From Candidatus Krumholzibacteriota bacterium (GTDB taxonomy: Bacteria; Krumholzibacteriota; Krumholzibacteriia; JAJRXK01), in the NCBI GenBank assembly GCA_029262065.1, contig JAJDAC010000014.1:62001-126000 (forward strand): a stretch of DNA of 64,000 nt. Direction: 5' to 3'. The notes under the pieces are model-generated. The model made no database searches. It saw only the letters and a program-made list of their open reading frames with translations, and was not told the DNA's origin. Each line of letters opens with the position of its first letter. Within the stretch, counting starts at the first letter, position 1. Below, in pieces: positions 26,501 to 35,097 of the stretch. The position numbers and the translations under genes were made by a program.

Positions 26501-27735
26501 CGCGTCTGTATCCATCGACCGACCTGGATCGGTCGGTCCCCATTGGCCGTGCCCTGTACCTGGCCAAGGCCAACGTGATCGGCAATACGTCGGCGTTCAA
26601 CCAGCACAACAACCAGCGCTATCACGTTCTGGGTGATCCCGCGATGCAACTGCAATCGCCCAAGAGCAGCTTGACGCTTTCCGGGGATCTGGCCCAGTCG
26701 ATCCAGTCGGGCCGGATTCTGCCGTTGGTGTCGGCGGTGGACGAGGGTGGAGGTGTGCGGACCGAGCTGTCGGGACGTTACTATCTTGAGACGCGCGAAT
26801 CCCTTCGGAACGTGCAGTTCGAGTACTTCATCGATCCCAACCCCGAACCCGGGGATGCGCCGTTCGTGCTGCCGTACCGCTTGGATGGTGGGTCCTTCTT
26901 CACGGGCACGGGCACCTACGAATCGGGCGAGGCCCGGGCCGAGGTATTGGCGCCGGCCTTCATGCGATTTGGCACCGAGGGTCGGGTGCGGGTGCTGCTG
27001 GAATCGGGGACCGAAATGTTCGTGGGATTGGTGGAGCCCATTCCGGTAGAGCGGGTCGATATCACCATCGACGACGACGACGGGCCCAGCATCGAGTTGG
27101 CATTCGTCAACAATGCCCGCCAGGTTACCGCGGGATCTCAACTTACCGCTCGCATCGTTGATCCCAGCGGAGTAAACGTGTTGGCCACGGTACCGGCGAA
27201 CTCCATTCAACTGGAATTCGACGACAACGGATTCGCGACCGACGTGACCCCGTTGTTTCAACTCGATGAAGGGCGCTTTGACCGAGGCGAGATGGCGTAC
27301 GAGCTGCCGGTGGACCTATCACCCGGACCTCACACCATCAAGCTCAGTGCGTCCGACATGCTGAGCAACCTGTCGTCGGCGGAAATTTCCTTCACGGTTA
27401 TCGCCGCGGGCGGGATCGACATCGCGGGCCATTCGGTGTATCCGAACCCGTTCACCAACGACACCCGGATTCTGGTCGAGGTTACCTCGCCCAACACGCC
27501 GGCCGCGGTGCCGGTGGAAGTTGACGTCACGGTGTTCACGACTTCGGGACACCGCGTCAAGCGATTGAGCGGCGCGTTGGACCAGGGTGGCGTAGTCATT
27601 CTGCCCTGGGATGGCCGCGACGACGACGGCGACGAGATTGCGAATGGGACGTACCTTTACACGGTGCGCGCCACGTTTCAGACCCAGCCCCCGCTCACCG
27701 AAACGAGCACGGGGCGAATCGTAAGAATGCGGTAG
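23599..27735 (+). CDS. PorU-like C25-family (gingipain-type) cysteine peptidase, putative T9SS sortase
   Basis: 1,378 residues with a signal peptide (RRRLLACGLLFFASVVSGSADA). A beta-rich N-terminal region of ~620 residues precedes the peptidase C25 domain (about residues 625-1040). The catalytic dyad is visible: HYIGHGS (His885) and AFSCDVAIFD (Cys919). PorU in Bacteroidota removes C-terminal sorting domains of T9SS cargo and links them to the surface. The last ~105 residues (VYPNPFTNDTRILVEV ... NGTYLYTV) form a FlgD-Ig/T9SS-type C-terminal domain. The next gene is PorV-like, PorU's partner, which favours PorU over a secreted gingipain-type enzyme. ATG at 23599 has GAGGA closely upstream. 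Size is similar to PorU; assignment is by motif and context. Confidence 0.82.
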   Translation: MHYYAARRRLLACGLLFFASVVSGSADAGELRPVVSTTLEQSADRTVVQWTWSESLDLAKRGLAGRGPERGIAPAYFSLAVPEERAPGVRVLRMATSPLPELSLKQAFPSADSAPVDAIELGSLVRMRGQWIAPVTIQPAVRVGDRLERVQELVIEFTHPARRSISVPATPLETQLESKNDVRDDIFLNPALARTIRIERDNARQGPATVTDVFALSDNWLRMEVTTTGLYRLDYDLLMQVMPGRVDTIRPETFRVFAPGRALQPLLPEDTAGSWNPMYLPAERAIEVQIDATNTGSSFLAAGDALLFFAAGPEDWADLFDPSADAREHFEHEFSDKLVYWLTWEENLDTSQFAGAPLRMAQLDVTPTGATEPSPRGDYRERVNVEENSTMQYGATLDNWLWTLKIDPGSRVVYEFLVDDLAPGAESQTTLYKFGLARDRTPQGSPSTPSVFEELSINGTLAETFEWNVRRQFQYLNAPVELETSGFTLVGGTNSIDLKNGSANHWLVTDFFYVSYRRSLRPRAGVLRWSVYEDEVAAAETRWYGLTNPAMWSAGAISLDITDSRNPVRLVGAARANSDQRLDMDIPFAADARRHFYTVESSALLTPSRISLSRPRRLREEVASGSGYHMVIVHPDEMTGPAEQLMDHRRQNLGGISSPRVTATRLQDIYDQFGHGVKEPAAIRNYLKFLYTVDPSFEFLLLMGDASRDYRNRFERDEAGPEFDRCPTYIQVQYPGDYNTFTYVPYAADDWFVAFDDPRQQISLARFVDLPEAAVGRLPVGNVAEASQMVQRIIDYDRSPAPGPWRNKVLMVADDLIAGQQRGETYHINEAELLAEQLLPPALDVDKLYLTEFDAVPGANAKPSARQAMRERWSAGALVVHYIGHGSPQQMADEAVFRIEDVASLRNGEKRPLFLAFSCDVAIFDDPSSKSMTEQLVLATAGGAVAGIAATQVTFVGPNENLTEAFYPRLYPSTDLDRSVPIGRALYLAKANVIGNTSAFNQHNNQRYHVLGDPAMQLQSPKSSLTLSGDLAQSIQSGRILPLVSAVDEGGGVRTELSGRYYLETRESLRNVQFEYFIDPNPEPGDAPFVLPYRLDGGSFFTGTGTYESGEARAEVLAPAFMRFGTEGRVRVLLESGTEMFVGLVEPIPVERVDITIDDDDGPSIELAFVNNARQVTAGSQLTARIVDPSGVNVLATVPANSIQLEFDDNGFATDVTPLFQLDEGRFDRGEMAYELPVDLSPGPHTIKLSASDMLSNLSSAEISFTVIAAGGIDIAGHSVYPNPFTNDTRILVEVTSPNTPAAVPVEVDVTVFTTSGHRVKRLSGALDQGGVVILPWDGRDDDGDEIANGTYLYTVRATFQTQPPLTETSTGRIVRMR

Positions 27736-27808
27736 CGATGCCGCCAACCAAGAGTGATTTTCGAGACATTTCGAGAAGCGCCATTCAACCTTCACAGGAG
27801 GCAGAGAA

Positions 27809-28801
27809 ATGAGATTCTTGATTGCGACGGCCCTGATGGTCGCCCTATTGGCGACCGTGGGAGCCGAATCGGCAAAGGCGGTGAGTCAGGCCGGTGGTAT
27901 TTCGCTGCAGTTTCCCATCGGCTCTCGCTACAACGCGCTGGGGGAAGCCGGCACCGCGCTTTCCACCGACCTCAGTTCCATCTGGTGGAACCTGGGTGGA
28001 TTTGCATTTGCCGGTGATGCTGGCAACGACAACGGCATCCATTTCATGTATTCGAAGCTCGCGGCGGGCCTGGCCGACGACGTCAGCCTGAACTGGTTGG
28101 GATACGGTCACTACATTCCGGGCTGGGGCATGGTGGGGGTCACCTTGACCTATCTCGACCAAGGTGAGCAGAACGCCACCGGCGAAGACGGCGAGGATCG
28201 CGGTACGTTCAACGCATATCAGTTTGCGGGTTCGCTGGCCTACGGCGCCAAGTTGGCCAACAACGTGGGCGCGGGTATTTCCGTGAAGTACTTCCGCGAC
28301 GAGTTGGCTCCCGACTCGGTAACCCAGGATCAGGATTCGGGCTCGGGTTCCACGTGGGGCGTCGACATGGGTGTGCACTATCGGCCCGTGAACGTATTGG
28401 CGCTGGGTCTGAGTGTGACCAACATCGGACCCGACATCACGTTCGTGGATGCCGACCAGTCCGACCCTCTGCCCTTCACGCTGAGACTGGGTGCGGCCTG
28501 GGAAGCGTGGCGCACGCCATTGACCTCAGTCACCATCATTACGGACTATCTCATTTCGCTGGTACAGGACGACGAGACCAAGGTGCTCGGAGTGGGCGTG
28601 GAATGGGGCTACGTGGAGAGTCTGTTCGTGCGCGGTGGTCGCAAGGCCGATCCCGAGGGCGACATCGAGGACTGGACCTGGGGATTCGGCGTGGATCTGC
28701 AGCGTTGGACCAAGCAGGCTGTTTCGTTCGACTACGCCAACGTACCGCAGGCGTCTGGCCTGGATTCGGTGGACCGGTTTAGTCTGACGTTCGATTTCTA
28801 G
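27809..28801 (+). CDS. PorV-like (PorV/PorQ family) outer-membrane barrel protein
   Basis: 330 residues with a cleavable signal (LIATALMVALLATVGAESAKA). The mature start SLQFPIGSRYNALGEAGTAL followed by SSIWWNLGGFAF is the signature of the PorV/PorQ/UPF0164 barrel family: the chain reads R-x-x-x-L-G-x-A-x-x-A and then a W-N-P/L-G pattern. The C-terminal strand ends in phenylalanine, as in outer-membrane barrels. PorV shuttles T9SS cargo from the translocon to the PorU attachment complex. AGGAGG precedes the ATG, and porU lies 73 bases upstream. Confidence 0.85.
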   Translation: MRFLIATALMVALLATVGAESAKAVSQAGGISLQFPIGSRYNALGEAGTALSTDLSSIWWNLGGFAFAGDAGNDNGIHFMYSKLAAGLADDVSLNWLGYGHYIPGWGMVGVTLTYLDQGEQNATGEDGEDRGTFNAYQFAGSLAYGAKLANNVGAGISVKYFRDELAPDSVTQDQDSGSGSTWGVDMGVHYRPVNVLALGLSVTNIGPDITFVDADQSDPLPFTLRLGAAWEAWRTPLTSVTIITDYLISLVQDDETKVLGVGVEWGYVESLFVRGGRKADPEGDIEDWTWGFGVDLQRWTKQAVSFDYANVPQASGLDSVDRFSLTFDF

Positions 28802-28843
28802 GCATAGGTCGAATAACCCATCGCCCCGGGAAGAGGTCGAGAA

Positions 28844-31800
28844 ATGCTGAGCAAGGGGTCGCGCCTGTCGTCGCCGTTGCAGCTCGTGTGGTTGGGGTTT
28901 CTCCTGTGGGGGTTGGCGCTCCCTCGAAATGCCCCCGCCGCGGAGCGGGACATACCCGCCGCACAGCGGGAAGTCATGGCGAGCAACGGCGCCGGGCGCA
29001 TGGCGCGCGTGACGGTTGGGTCGAAGAACCTGGGGCCGGACCAGATTGAGCTTCTGGAGCGACGCCGGATTGCCGAGCGGGGCGTTCTGGAAGCGTTGGG
29101 ACCCCATGGCGTTTCGCGCAAGGCACGTGCGCTCATCGAGCAGCGCAAGCGCGACATCGCCAGCGGCAAGATAGGCCCCGCGCAACCTGAGGTGTTGCGG
29201 GTTCTGCTCGTGCGTATCGCCTTTGAAGAGGATCGTTCGGGCTCGCTGACGAGCATTACCGAAGATGGCGACTTCCAGCTCGACCCCGACGAGTCGATTC
29301 TGTTCGATCCGCCACCGCACGACAAGGCCTACTTCGAATCGCATCTGCGAGGTCTGAGTTCCTACTGGGGTAGCATGAGCGACGGTCTGCTGCAGATCGA
29401 CGCCCAGGTGCTGCCCGCCGGCGATACCGACTCCTACAAACTGAGTGACATTGCCGACTACGGTCCGGGCAGTGGCGGATTCTGGGATATCGACGGCCTG
29501 GTGCGGTTGGTACAGGACATGATTGTGGCCACCGACGAAGGTACCCAGGCCGACGGTACGGTCAATCTGGCCGACTTCGATTTCGACGATCCCAACACCT
29601 ACATCATCTTCGCGCACGCGGGCGGCGACCTGCAGAGCAATCTGGTGCGTTCGCCCGGGCAGAGCGGCTATTCGCCCAACGACATCCCCACCTTCTTCGT
29701 GCAACTGGGGGACGAAGACTTCGTGGACCTCACGTCGACCGACACCGACACCGGTGAATTGGGTCGCGTAACCGAGTGCAGTGTGATTCCCGAGACCACT
29801 TCGCAAGACGGATTGAATGGCAGCATCGGGGCGCCGCTGTACCACGAGTTTGGCCATGCATTGGGGCTGCCTGATCTGTACAACACGTTCAATGGTCTGC
29901 CGCAGGTGGGGTATTGGGACATCATGGGCACCGGCACCAACCTGGAAGCCGTGGTCAATTTCGAAAACGACCCCAGGAACTACCTGGTAGTGGGGTTGTT
30001 GCCGCCCAGTACCAGCGTATGGTGCAAGTGGTTCCTGGGTTGGGTGGATCCGGTCGTGGCGGGCGGCCGCATCCAGAAGCGCTCGCTCGTGCCCTCGCAC
30101 CGCCAGGTCACACCCGAGGCCCAGGCGATACTCATAGACGTGAGCCCCGACGAGTTCTATCTGGTGGAGAACCGTTGGATTCCGCCGATCGCCGAGGGCG
30201 TGTTCCTGTACCGCGACCCCGATACACGAACTTCGCAGTACCTGGCGTTGGATGACGGATCGGATCCGCCCACCAACAGCAATCTCTACGACTTCTTCAT
30301 GCCCTGGCCCGGCGGACTCCTGGTGTGGCGGGTGCGGCAGGACATCATCGACGCCACGATCGATGTCAACGTGATCCAGGCGCTGGATACGCCGGGACTG
30401 TCGTTGGTGGAAGCCGACGGCATCCAGGACATCGGTGTGTTCGAGTTCAGTACCGTGGGATTGTTCGGTAGCGACACCGATGCGTTTCGCGACGGATCTT
30501 CGTTCGAGTTCATTCGGGGCGCCAATGACACATTGCGCATCGAGTATCCGACCACCGCCACCGAATTCACCCCCACGTCGCTGCCCAATTCCAACAGCAG
30601 TTTCGGGTTTCACACCGGTGTGCAATTGCTCGAAGTGCCGACGTCCGTCGACGACGAGATGTTCTTTCGCGTGGGCGTGGAAGACGGTGTATTCATCGAT
30701 CTGGGCGACCTGCAGGATCCGTACTTCCCGCTGACGCTGCCGCCGGTGGCCGGTACCGGCGGGGCACTGGTTCCCATTGCCGGTGATGCACAGAGTCTGG
30801 GCTTCTTTCAGTTCGACCGCGGTCCGGCGTTCGTGATGACCGGTCAGGCGTCCGATGCGAGTGGTGCCGTGGGGTTGTACGCTTACAACATGCGCGCGCG
30901 GCCACGCTTTCCCGACCAGCCGCGTATTTCCGACCTTACCGCGCCATTGGTGGGACCTCTGGTGTGGGCGCGTGATTTTTCCGGACAGGATGTGGATGCC
31001 TTGGTGGCCGTGTCGGTCGACGGCAACGTACACGCCTTCACAAGCGAGGGTGTGGTTGGCACGCTGGCCGGCGAAGTGCCTCCGTTTCCGGTGGCCTACT
31101 CGGACTCGGTCGACACCGCGCCCATCGTCATGGATTCGGGAACGCGGCGCTACGTGGTCACGGCCAACGTGTCCGAGGGCCGATTGTTCGTGGTCGGCGA
31201 TGACGGCCTGACCCACGCCGACTGGAGCGACACGTTTCCGGGACCGGTCCGGAGCGGAGCGGTTGCGGCCGACCTGACGGGATCGGGTTCGCCCGACAAG
31301 CTGGCGTTCATCGGCGGCGCGTCGCTGCAGGGAACCGAAGTGTCGGGCCAGACTCTGCCGGGATTCCCCGTGAGCTTACCGTCCACCTTCTTCGTGGATC
31401 CGGGCGACAAGGTGTGGCTGGTGGCGTGGCCGTCACGCGGTACCGTCAATCGACCCGATCGCATTCTCATCGCCAGCGAGAATCAGGATACCGGCCTGGG
31501 GCTGTTGCTGCGGGCCGAACAGGACGCTGACAGCGGTGAGTGGTCGAGCGATTTCTTCGGTCGTGTGCTCTCGACCTTTCCCATCGGTGAACCTGCATTG
31601 GGTGACCTCGATGGCGACGGCGCGCTCGATCTGGTCGTGGCCACGCAGGGCCGCGTCTGGGCCCGCAACGAAACCGGCGTGGACATGACGGGTTGGCCGA
31701 TCGATCTGGCCGAACAGTACCTGTCGGGATACGTGGAAGACGGACCGGGCTCGACGCCGTTGATCGTCGACGTCGATGCCGACGGTCTGAACGAAGTAGT

Positions 31801-32434
31801 GATTCTGAGCCAAGGCGGTCTGCTGTACGCCTTGGAACACGATGGCAAGAATACGCCCGGCTATCCCCGGAAGTTTTCCAGCCCAACGCCGTCGCCCATG
31901 GTAGTCGACGTGGAAACGAGTTCGCGCGACTTCCGTTCGCTGGTGTTGTTCGAGGCGTTGGGCGATACCATACGCGCGGGCAACCGCACCCGTTCGGCGC
32001 GCCTGTCGGCTCTGGACCTGGGCGAAGCGCCCACGTTGGGAGCGGGTCAGCGCCCGGCCGAGTGGTTGATGCGCGGTGGTAACGCGTTTCGTACTGCCCG
32101 CGGCGCGGCGGGGGCCGTGAGTTCATCGACCGGGCCGGCGGTAGCCGTGCAAACGCAGCGCCCGATTCTCTATCCGAATCCCATCCGTTCCGGCGCGGGC
32201 GCGTCGGCTCGCGTGCGGTTCTTCAGCGCTCAGGCGCAGACGGCGCGCCTGACGTTGTTCAATCTCGAGGGCGAGAAGATTCTCGAGAGCGAGCAGTTCA
32301 ATCAGGGTGGGGTGACGGGGGAGGTAGCCTGGGATGCGCGATTTCTGGCACCAGGAGCCTACGTGTGTCGCCTCGACTACATAGGGGAGGCCGGACCGGC
32401 CACCGAAGTGCTGACGGTGTACGTCGAGCGATGA
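28844..32434 (+). CDS. M6-family secreted metalloprotease with FG-GAP-like repeats and T9SS-type C-terminal sorting domain
   Basis: 1,196 residues. N-terminal signal (VWLGFLLWGLALPRNAPAAE). The zinc motif HEFGHALGLPDLYN (His334, Glu335, His338) places it in the M6/immune-inhibitor-A metalloprotease group. The second half has repeats with calcium-like DxDxDG loops (GDLDGDGALDLVVAT; VDVDADGLNEVVIL) as in beta-propeller FG-GAP proteins. The last ~90 residues (ILYPNPIRSGAG ... GAYVCRLDYIGE) match the T9SS type A sorting-domain pattern, also seen at the end of the PorU-like protein. It is the likely cargo of the neighbouring PorU/PorV pair. An ATG start is supported by AGAGG upstream. Confidence 0.85.
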   Translation: MLSKGSRLSSPLQLVWLGFLLWGLALPRNAPAAERDIPAAQREVMASNGAGRMARVTVGSKNLGPDQIELLERRRIAERGVLEALGPHGVSRKARALIEQRKRDIASGKIGPAQPEVLRVLLVRIAFEEDRSGSLTSITEDGDFQLDPDESILFDPPPHDKAYFESHLRGLSSYWGSMSDGLLQIDAQVLPAGDTDSYKLSDIADYGPGSGGFWDIDGLVRLVQDMIVATDEGTQADGTVNLADFDFDDPNTYIIFAHAGGDLQSNLVRSPGQSGYSPNDIPTFFVQLGDEDFVDLTSTDTDTGELGRVTECSVIPETTSQDGLNGSIGAPLYHEFGHALGLPDLYNTFNGLPQVGYWDIMGTGTNLEAVVNFENDPRNYLVVGLLPPSTSVWCKWFLGWVDPVVAGGRIQKRSLVPSHRQVTPEAQAILIDVSPDEFYLVENRWIPPIAEGVFLYRDPDTRTSQYLALDDGSDPPTNSNLYDFFMPWPGGLLVWRVRQDIIDATIDVNVIQALDTPGLSLVEADGIQDIGVFEFSTVGLFGSDTDAFRDGSSFEFIRGANDTLRIEYPTTATEFTPTSLPNSNSSFGFHTGVQLLEVPTSVDDEMFFRVGVEDGVFIDLGDLQDPYFPLTLPPVAGTGGALVPIAGDAQSLGFFQFDRGPAFVMTGQASDASGAVGLYAYNMRARPRFPDQPRISDLTAPLVGPLVWARDFSGQDVDALVAVSVDGNVHAFTSEGVVGTLAGEVPPFPVAYSDSVDTAPIVMDSGTRRYVVTANVSEGRLFVVGDDGLTHADWSDTFPGPVRSGAVAADLTGSGSPDKLAFIGGASLQGTEVSGQTLPGFPVSLPSTFFVDPGDKVWLVAWPSRGTVNRPDRILIASENQDTGLGLLLRAEQDADSGEWSSDFFGRVLSTFPIGEPALGDLDGDGALDLVVATQGRVWARNETGVDMTGWPIDLAEQYLSGYVEDGPGSTPLIVDVDADGLNEVVILSQGGLLYALEHDGKNTPGYPRKFSSPTPSPMVVDVETSSRDFRSLVLFEALGDTIRAGNRTRSARLSALDLGEAPTLGAGQRPAEWLMRGGNAFRTARGAAGAVSSSTGPAVAVQTQRPILYPNPIRSGAGASARVRFFSAQAQTARLTLFNLEGEKILESEQFNQGGVTGEVAWDARFLAPGAYVCRLDYIGEAGPATEVLTVYVER

Positions 32435-32445
32435 GGAGGACTCGA

Positions 32446-33318
32446 GTGAGTAAGATCTGGGTATTCACGTTGATGATGACCGTCGCCGCAAGCCTGGGCA
32501 CGGTCTCGGTCACGGTGGCTGGCCCACTGGGCGAGCAGGAGCGGGGTACGGCTTCCGACCTGCTGGGCGCGCAGGGAGATTGGGCCTACACGGTAGCGCA
32601 AGCGCGATCACAGGACTCGACACCAAGGTCGGTGTCGTTTGCCGAAGATGCGCCGCGTCGTTGGTGGCCGGTGCTCATGTCGCTCGCGGTGCCCGGTCTG
32701 GGCGAAGTAGCGACCGGCCACAAGCGTGGCTACTTCCTGCTGGCCGCCGATGCGGGCAGCATCTACAGCGCGGTCGACAAGAACAACGAAGGAAACGACA
32801 TCGAGGTGGAGTTCGAAGCATTCGCCGACCAGCATTGGGACGAAGACGAGTGGCGTATCGCCCTGAGTGACGGTCTACTCGAGCCCTACTTCCCCGACCT
32901 GGGAACGGGAAGTACGGCGCAGGACGTCCCGTTGTGGGTGACCCGGGAAGAAGACGAACGCGAGTACTACGAGAATCTTGGCAAGTGGGACCAGTTCGCC
33001 TGGGGCTGGCGCGAATACTGGGAAGCGGGTTTTGATCCGGGAGACCCCTCCAATCCCAACTTCATTACGCCGCTGCGTCAGGAGTACCTGAACCTACGCG
33101 GCAAGAGCAACGATGCGTTCAATCGGCGCGATCTGTTCCTGAGTGCTTCGCTGCTCCTACGCGTGTTCAGCGTCTTGGAAATGGCCTACCTGGAAGGTTT
33201 CATTGGCAACCGATTTGGTTCCAACTCGGCTTCATACGAAGACGCGCCCCAGGTCTCGATGTACGTGAGCCCCCTGGTTCAGCGGGAAACCAAAGTAGGA
33301 TTGAAGGTGACGTACTGA
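32446..33318 (+). CDS. uncharacterised envelope protein, DUF5683-like
   Basis: 290 residues with a signal peptide (VFTLMMTVAASLGTVSVTVAG). A central hydrophobic, glycine-rich segment (WPVLMSLAVPGLGEVATGHKRGYFLLAADAG) resembles DUF5683-type membrane proteins; below it is an acidic, charged middle domain. GTG at 32446 has GAGGAGG at five bases; an upstream in-frame start at 32365 would overlap the metalloprotease gene. The next gene encodes a protein with a similar layout, suggesting an old duplication. The stop overlaps the next ATG by one base. Function unknown; context links it to the T9SS/outer-membrane block. Confidence 0.6.
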   Translation: MSKIWVFTLMMTVAASLGTVSVTVAGPLGEQERGTASDLLGAQGDWAYTVAQARSQDSTPRSVSFAEDAPRRWWPVLMSLAVPGLGEVATGHKRGYFLLAADAGSIYSAVDKNNEGNDIEVEFEAFADQHWDEDEWRIALSDGLLEPYFPDLGTGSTAQDVPLWVTREEDEREYYENLGKWDQFAWGWREYWEAGFDPGDPSNPNFITPLRQEYLNLRGKSNDAFNRRDLFLSASLLLRVFSVLEMAYLEGFIGNRFGSNSASYEDAPQVSMYVSPLVQRETKVGLKVTY

Positions 33319-34121
33319 TGAAAACCATCTTTGCGGTCCAATTGACGGTTCTTGCGCTCTTGTCAGTGGTCGCAGCGGGAGACGCAACCGCGCAGTTGGA
33401 TTCGGGTTCCGCCCAGTCTCACATGCAGACTCGGGCACAGTTGGAGGCAGTGTCGCGCGAGGTGGTTTCGTCCAACTTCCAGGACGACCGCGCGCGTCCC
33501 GCCATGAACGCATTTCAGGGCGACAGGCTGAAGCGGGTGGGACACGGAGCCTGGTCGCTGCTGATTCCGGGGTGGAGTCAGTTGAAGTCGGGCCATACGA
33601 ACCGGGCGATAGCCTTTGCCAGTGCCGAGGCGGCAATCTGGACCAGTTACATCGTGTTCAAGGTTCAGGGTCGCAAGCGCCAAGACAGCTACCAGGAGTT
33701 TGCGACGTTGTTCGCGGGCGTCGACGCCGGCGACCGCAACGACGATTACTGGCGTGCGCTCGCGAGTTTCGACAACAGCGAGCAATACAACAACACGGTG
33801 CGCCGCGATGAGCGCGTGGGGATCGAACCCGACGGGCCGCTGTATGTGGGTCCCGATGCCTGGCGCTGGACCAGCGAACGGCGATTCCGTGAATATCGCA
33901 TCTTGCGCGGCGATAGTATCGATGCTTTTGATCGCGCTACATTCGTAACCCTGTTTGCGCTGGTGAACCGCGTGGCCTCGTTCGTGGATGCGGTCCGAAG
34001 TGGTCCGCCCGGTACCGAGAACGCAGCCAATGCGCGCTTGCACGGTCTGGGGCTCGACCTGCAACTCGACCCCGACACCTTCCAGCCAGTGACCAACGTG
34101 ACGCTCAGTCGCACGTTCTGA
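33318..34121 (+). CDS. uncharacterised envelope protein related to its upstream neighbour
   Basis: 267 residues with a signal peptide (QLTVLALLSVVAAGDATAQ). A hydrophobic segment LLIPGWSQLKSGHTNRAIAFASAEAAIWTSYIVF mirrors the 'PGLGEVATGHKRGYFLL' segment of the upstream protein, and both end with a similar repeated 'R...F' barrel-like tail. The order signal, acidic/charged region, PG(x)GQ-type helix is shared. The ATG overlaps the upstream stop (TGATG). I do not recognise a family with a known function; a DUF5683-like envelope protein is the best description. Confidence 0.6.
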   Translation: MKTIFAVQLTVLALLSVVAAGDATAQLDSGSAQSHMQTRAQLEAVSREVVSSNFQDDRARPAMNAFQGDRLKRVGHGAWSLLIPGWSQLKSGHTNRAIAFASAEAAIWTSYIVFKVQGRKRQDSYQEFATLFAGVDAGDRNDDYWRALASFDNSEQYNNTVRRDERVGIEPDGPLYVGPDAWRWTSERRFREYRILRGDSIDAFDRATFVTLFALVNRVASFVDAVRSGPPGTENAANARLHGLGLDLQLDPDTFQPVTNVTLSRTF

Positions 34122-34125
34122 CCCC

Positions 34126-35097
34126 ATGAGTTTCTCTGGCGTGCGAACAACCGCGTGCGGGGCGCTGATTGGCACGGCGCTGGTCCTGTCCGGATGTGCC
34201 CCGGCCCTGCCGACGCCGCGTGGAGTCGCGGCGCTCGACGGAGTGGCTCCGCGCAGCGTGGATTTCGTGTACGCCTACGAAAATCGGCGCAACGAACCGT
34301 ATGCTCCTCTGGTGCGTCCATCGGCGGTTACGGTTCTGCCCGACGGACAGTTCCTGCTGGCGGATTTCGGTGCGGGCCGTCTGCACGTCTTCGACCACGA
34401 GGGTTACTACGACTCCGAGGCCGACGCCGCCGATCTACTACCGCTGGATCTGGGTAGCTACGGCTTTCTGGTGTACGTGCTGGATGCCGGCTCGCGCACG
34501 GTGGTTCGCTTCACCGAGCAAGGCATCTTTCGGGACGTCCTCCTGGATATCGGTAGCCTCGACCCCGGGTCGAACGTTGATCCGTCGGCCATGGCGGTCG
34601 ATCGGGACGGTCGATTGGCCGTGTGCGACATTGCCGGGCACCGTGTTCTTCTGACCGGCCCCTTCCTCAATCTCGAGACGATCGTCGGCGAGTACGGCAG
34701 CTTCAACGGGCAGTTCAACGAACCGCGGGGGGCGGCGTTTGGCAACCGCGGCCATCTGTACGTCAGTGAACGCGGCAACCGACGCGTGCAGGTCTTCGAT
34801 CGGACCGGACAGCCCGTAGCCTCCACCGCCAGCCTGGGCGGAACCAACGATCTGTTCGTGGCGCCGTCGGGCATGGCCACCGATCGCCATGGCAATGTCT
34901 ATGTCACCGACACCGTGGCGGGACAGGTCGTGGTTCTGGCACCGGACCTGTATCCCATCATGGTCGTGGGAGGCGACGATTTCGGACCCGGTAGCTTGCG
35001 CAGTCCGATTGATTGCGCGGTCAGCGACACCAACCAACTGTTCGTGGTGGACGCGGGAGCCCAGGCGTTGCTCGTGTACGACATCGAATTTCCTTGA
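34126..35097 (+). CDS. NHL-repeat (6-bladed propeller) lipoprotein
   Basis: 323 residues. The signal ends in a lipobox LVLSGC (Cys24), so the mature protein is probably lipid-anchored. It is followed by NHL-type propeller repeats: 'PSAVTVLPDGQFLLADFGAGRLHVF' class segments, EPRGAAFGNRGHLYVSERGNRRVQVF and SGMATDRHGNVYVTDTVAGQVVVL (each given only in part here). Such propellers usually bind proteins or polysaccharides. It begins four bases after the preceding gene and its stop overlaps the start of the next, placing it in the envelope operon. Binding partner unknown. Confidence 0.8.
   Translation: MSFSGVRTTACGALIGTALVLSGCAPALPTPRGVAALDGVAPRSVDFVYAYENRRNEPYAPLVRPSAVTVLPDGQFLLADFGAGRLHVFDHEGYYDSEADAADLLPLDLGSYGFLVYVLDAGSRTVVRFTEQGIFRDVLLDIGSLDPGSNVDPSAMAVDRDGRLAVCDIAGHRVLLTGPFLNLETIVGEYGSFNGQFNEPRGAAFGNRGHLYVSERGNRRVQVFDRTGQPVASTASLGGTNDLFVAPSGMATDRHGNVYVTDTVAGQVVVLAPDLYPIMVVGGDDFGPGSLRSPIDCAVSDTNQLFVVDAGAQALLVYDIEFP

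Noticed and set aside
28526-31216. 896-codon open frame on the minus strand opposite the M6 peptidase gene
   Set aside because: It is a mirror effect of GC-rich third positions. The forward frame has a signal peptide, zinc motif and sorting domain, while the reverse product shows no recognisable motif.
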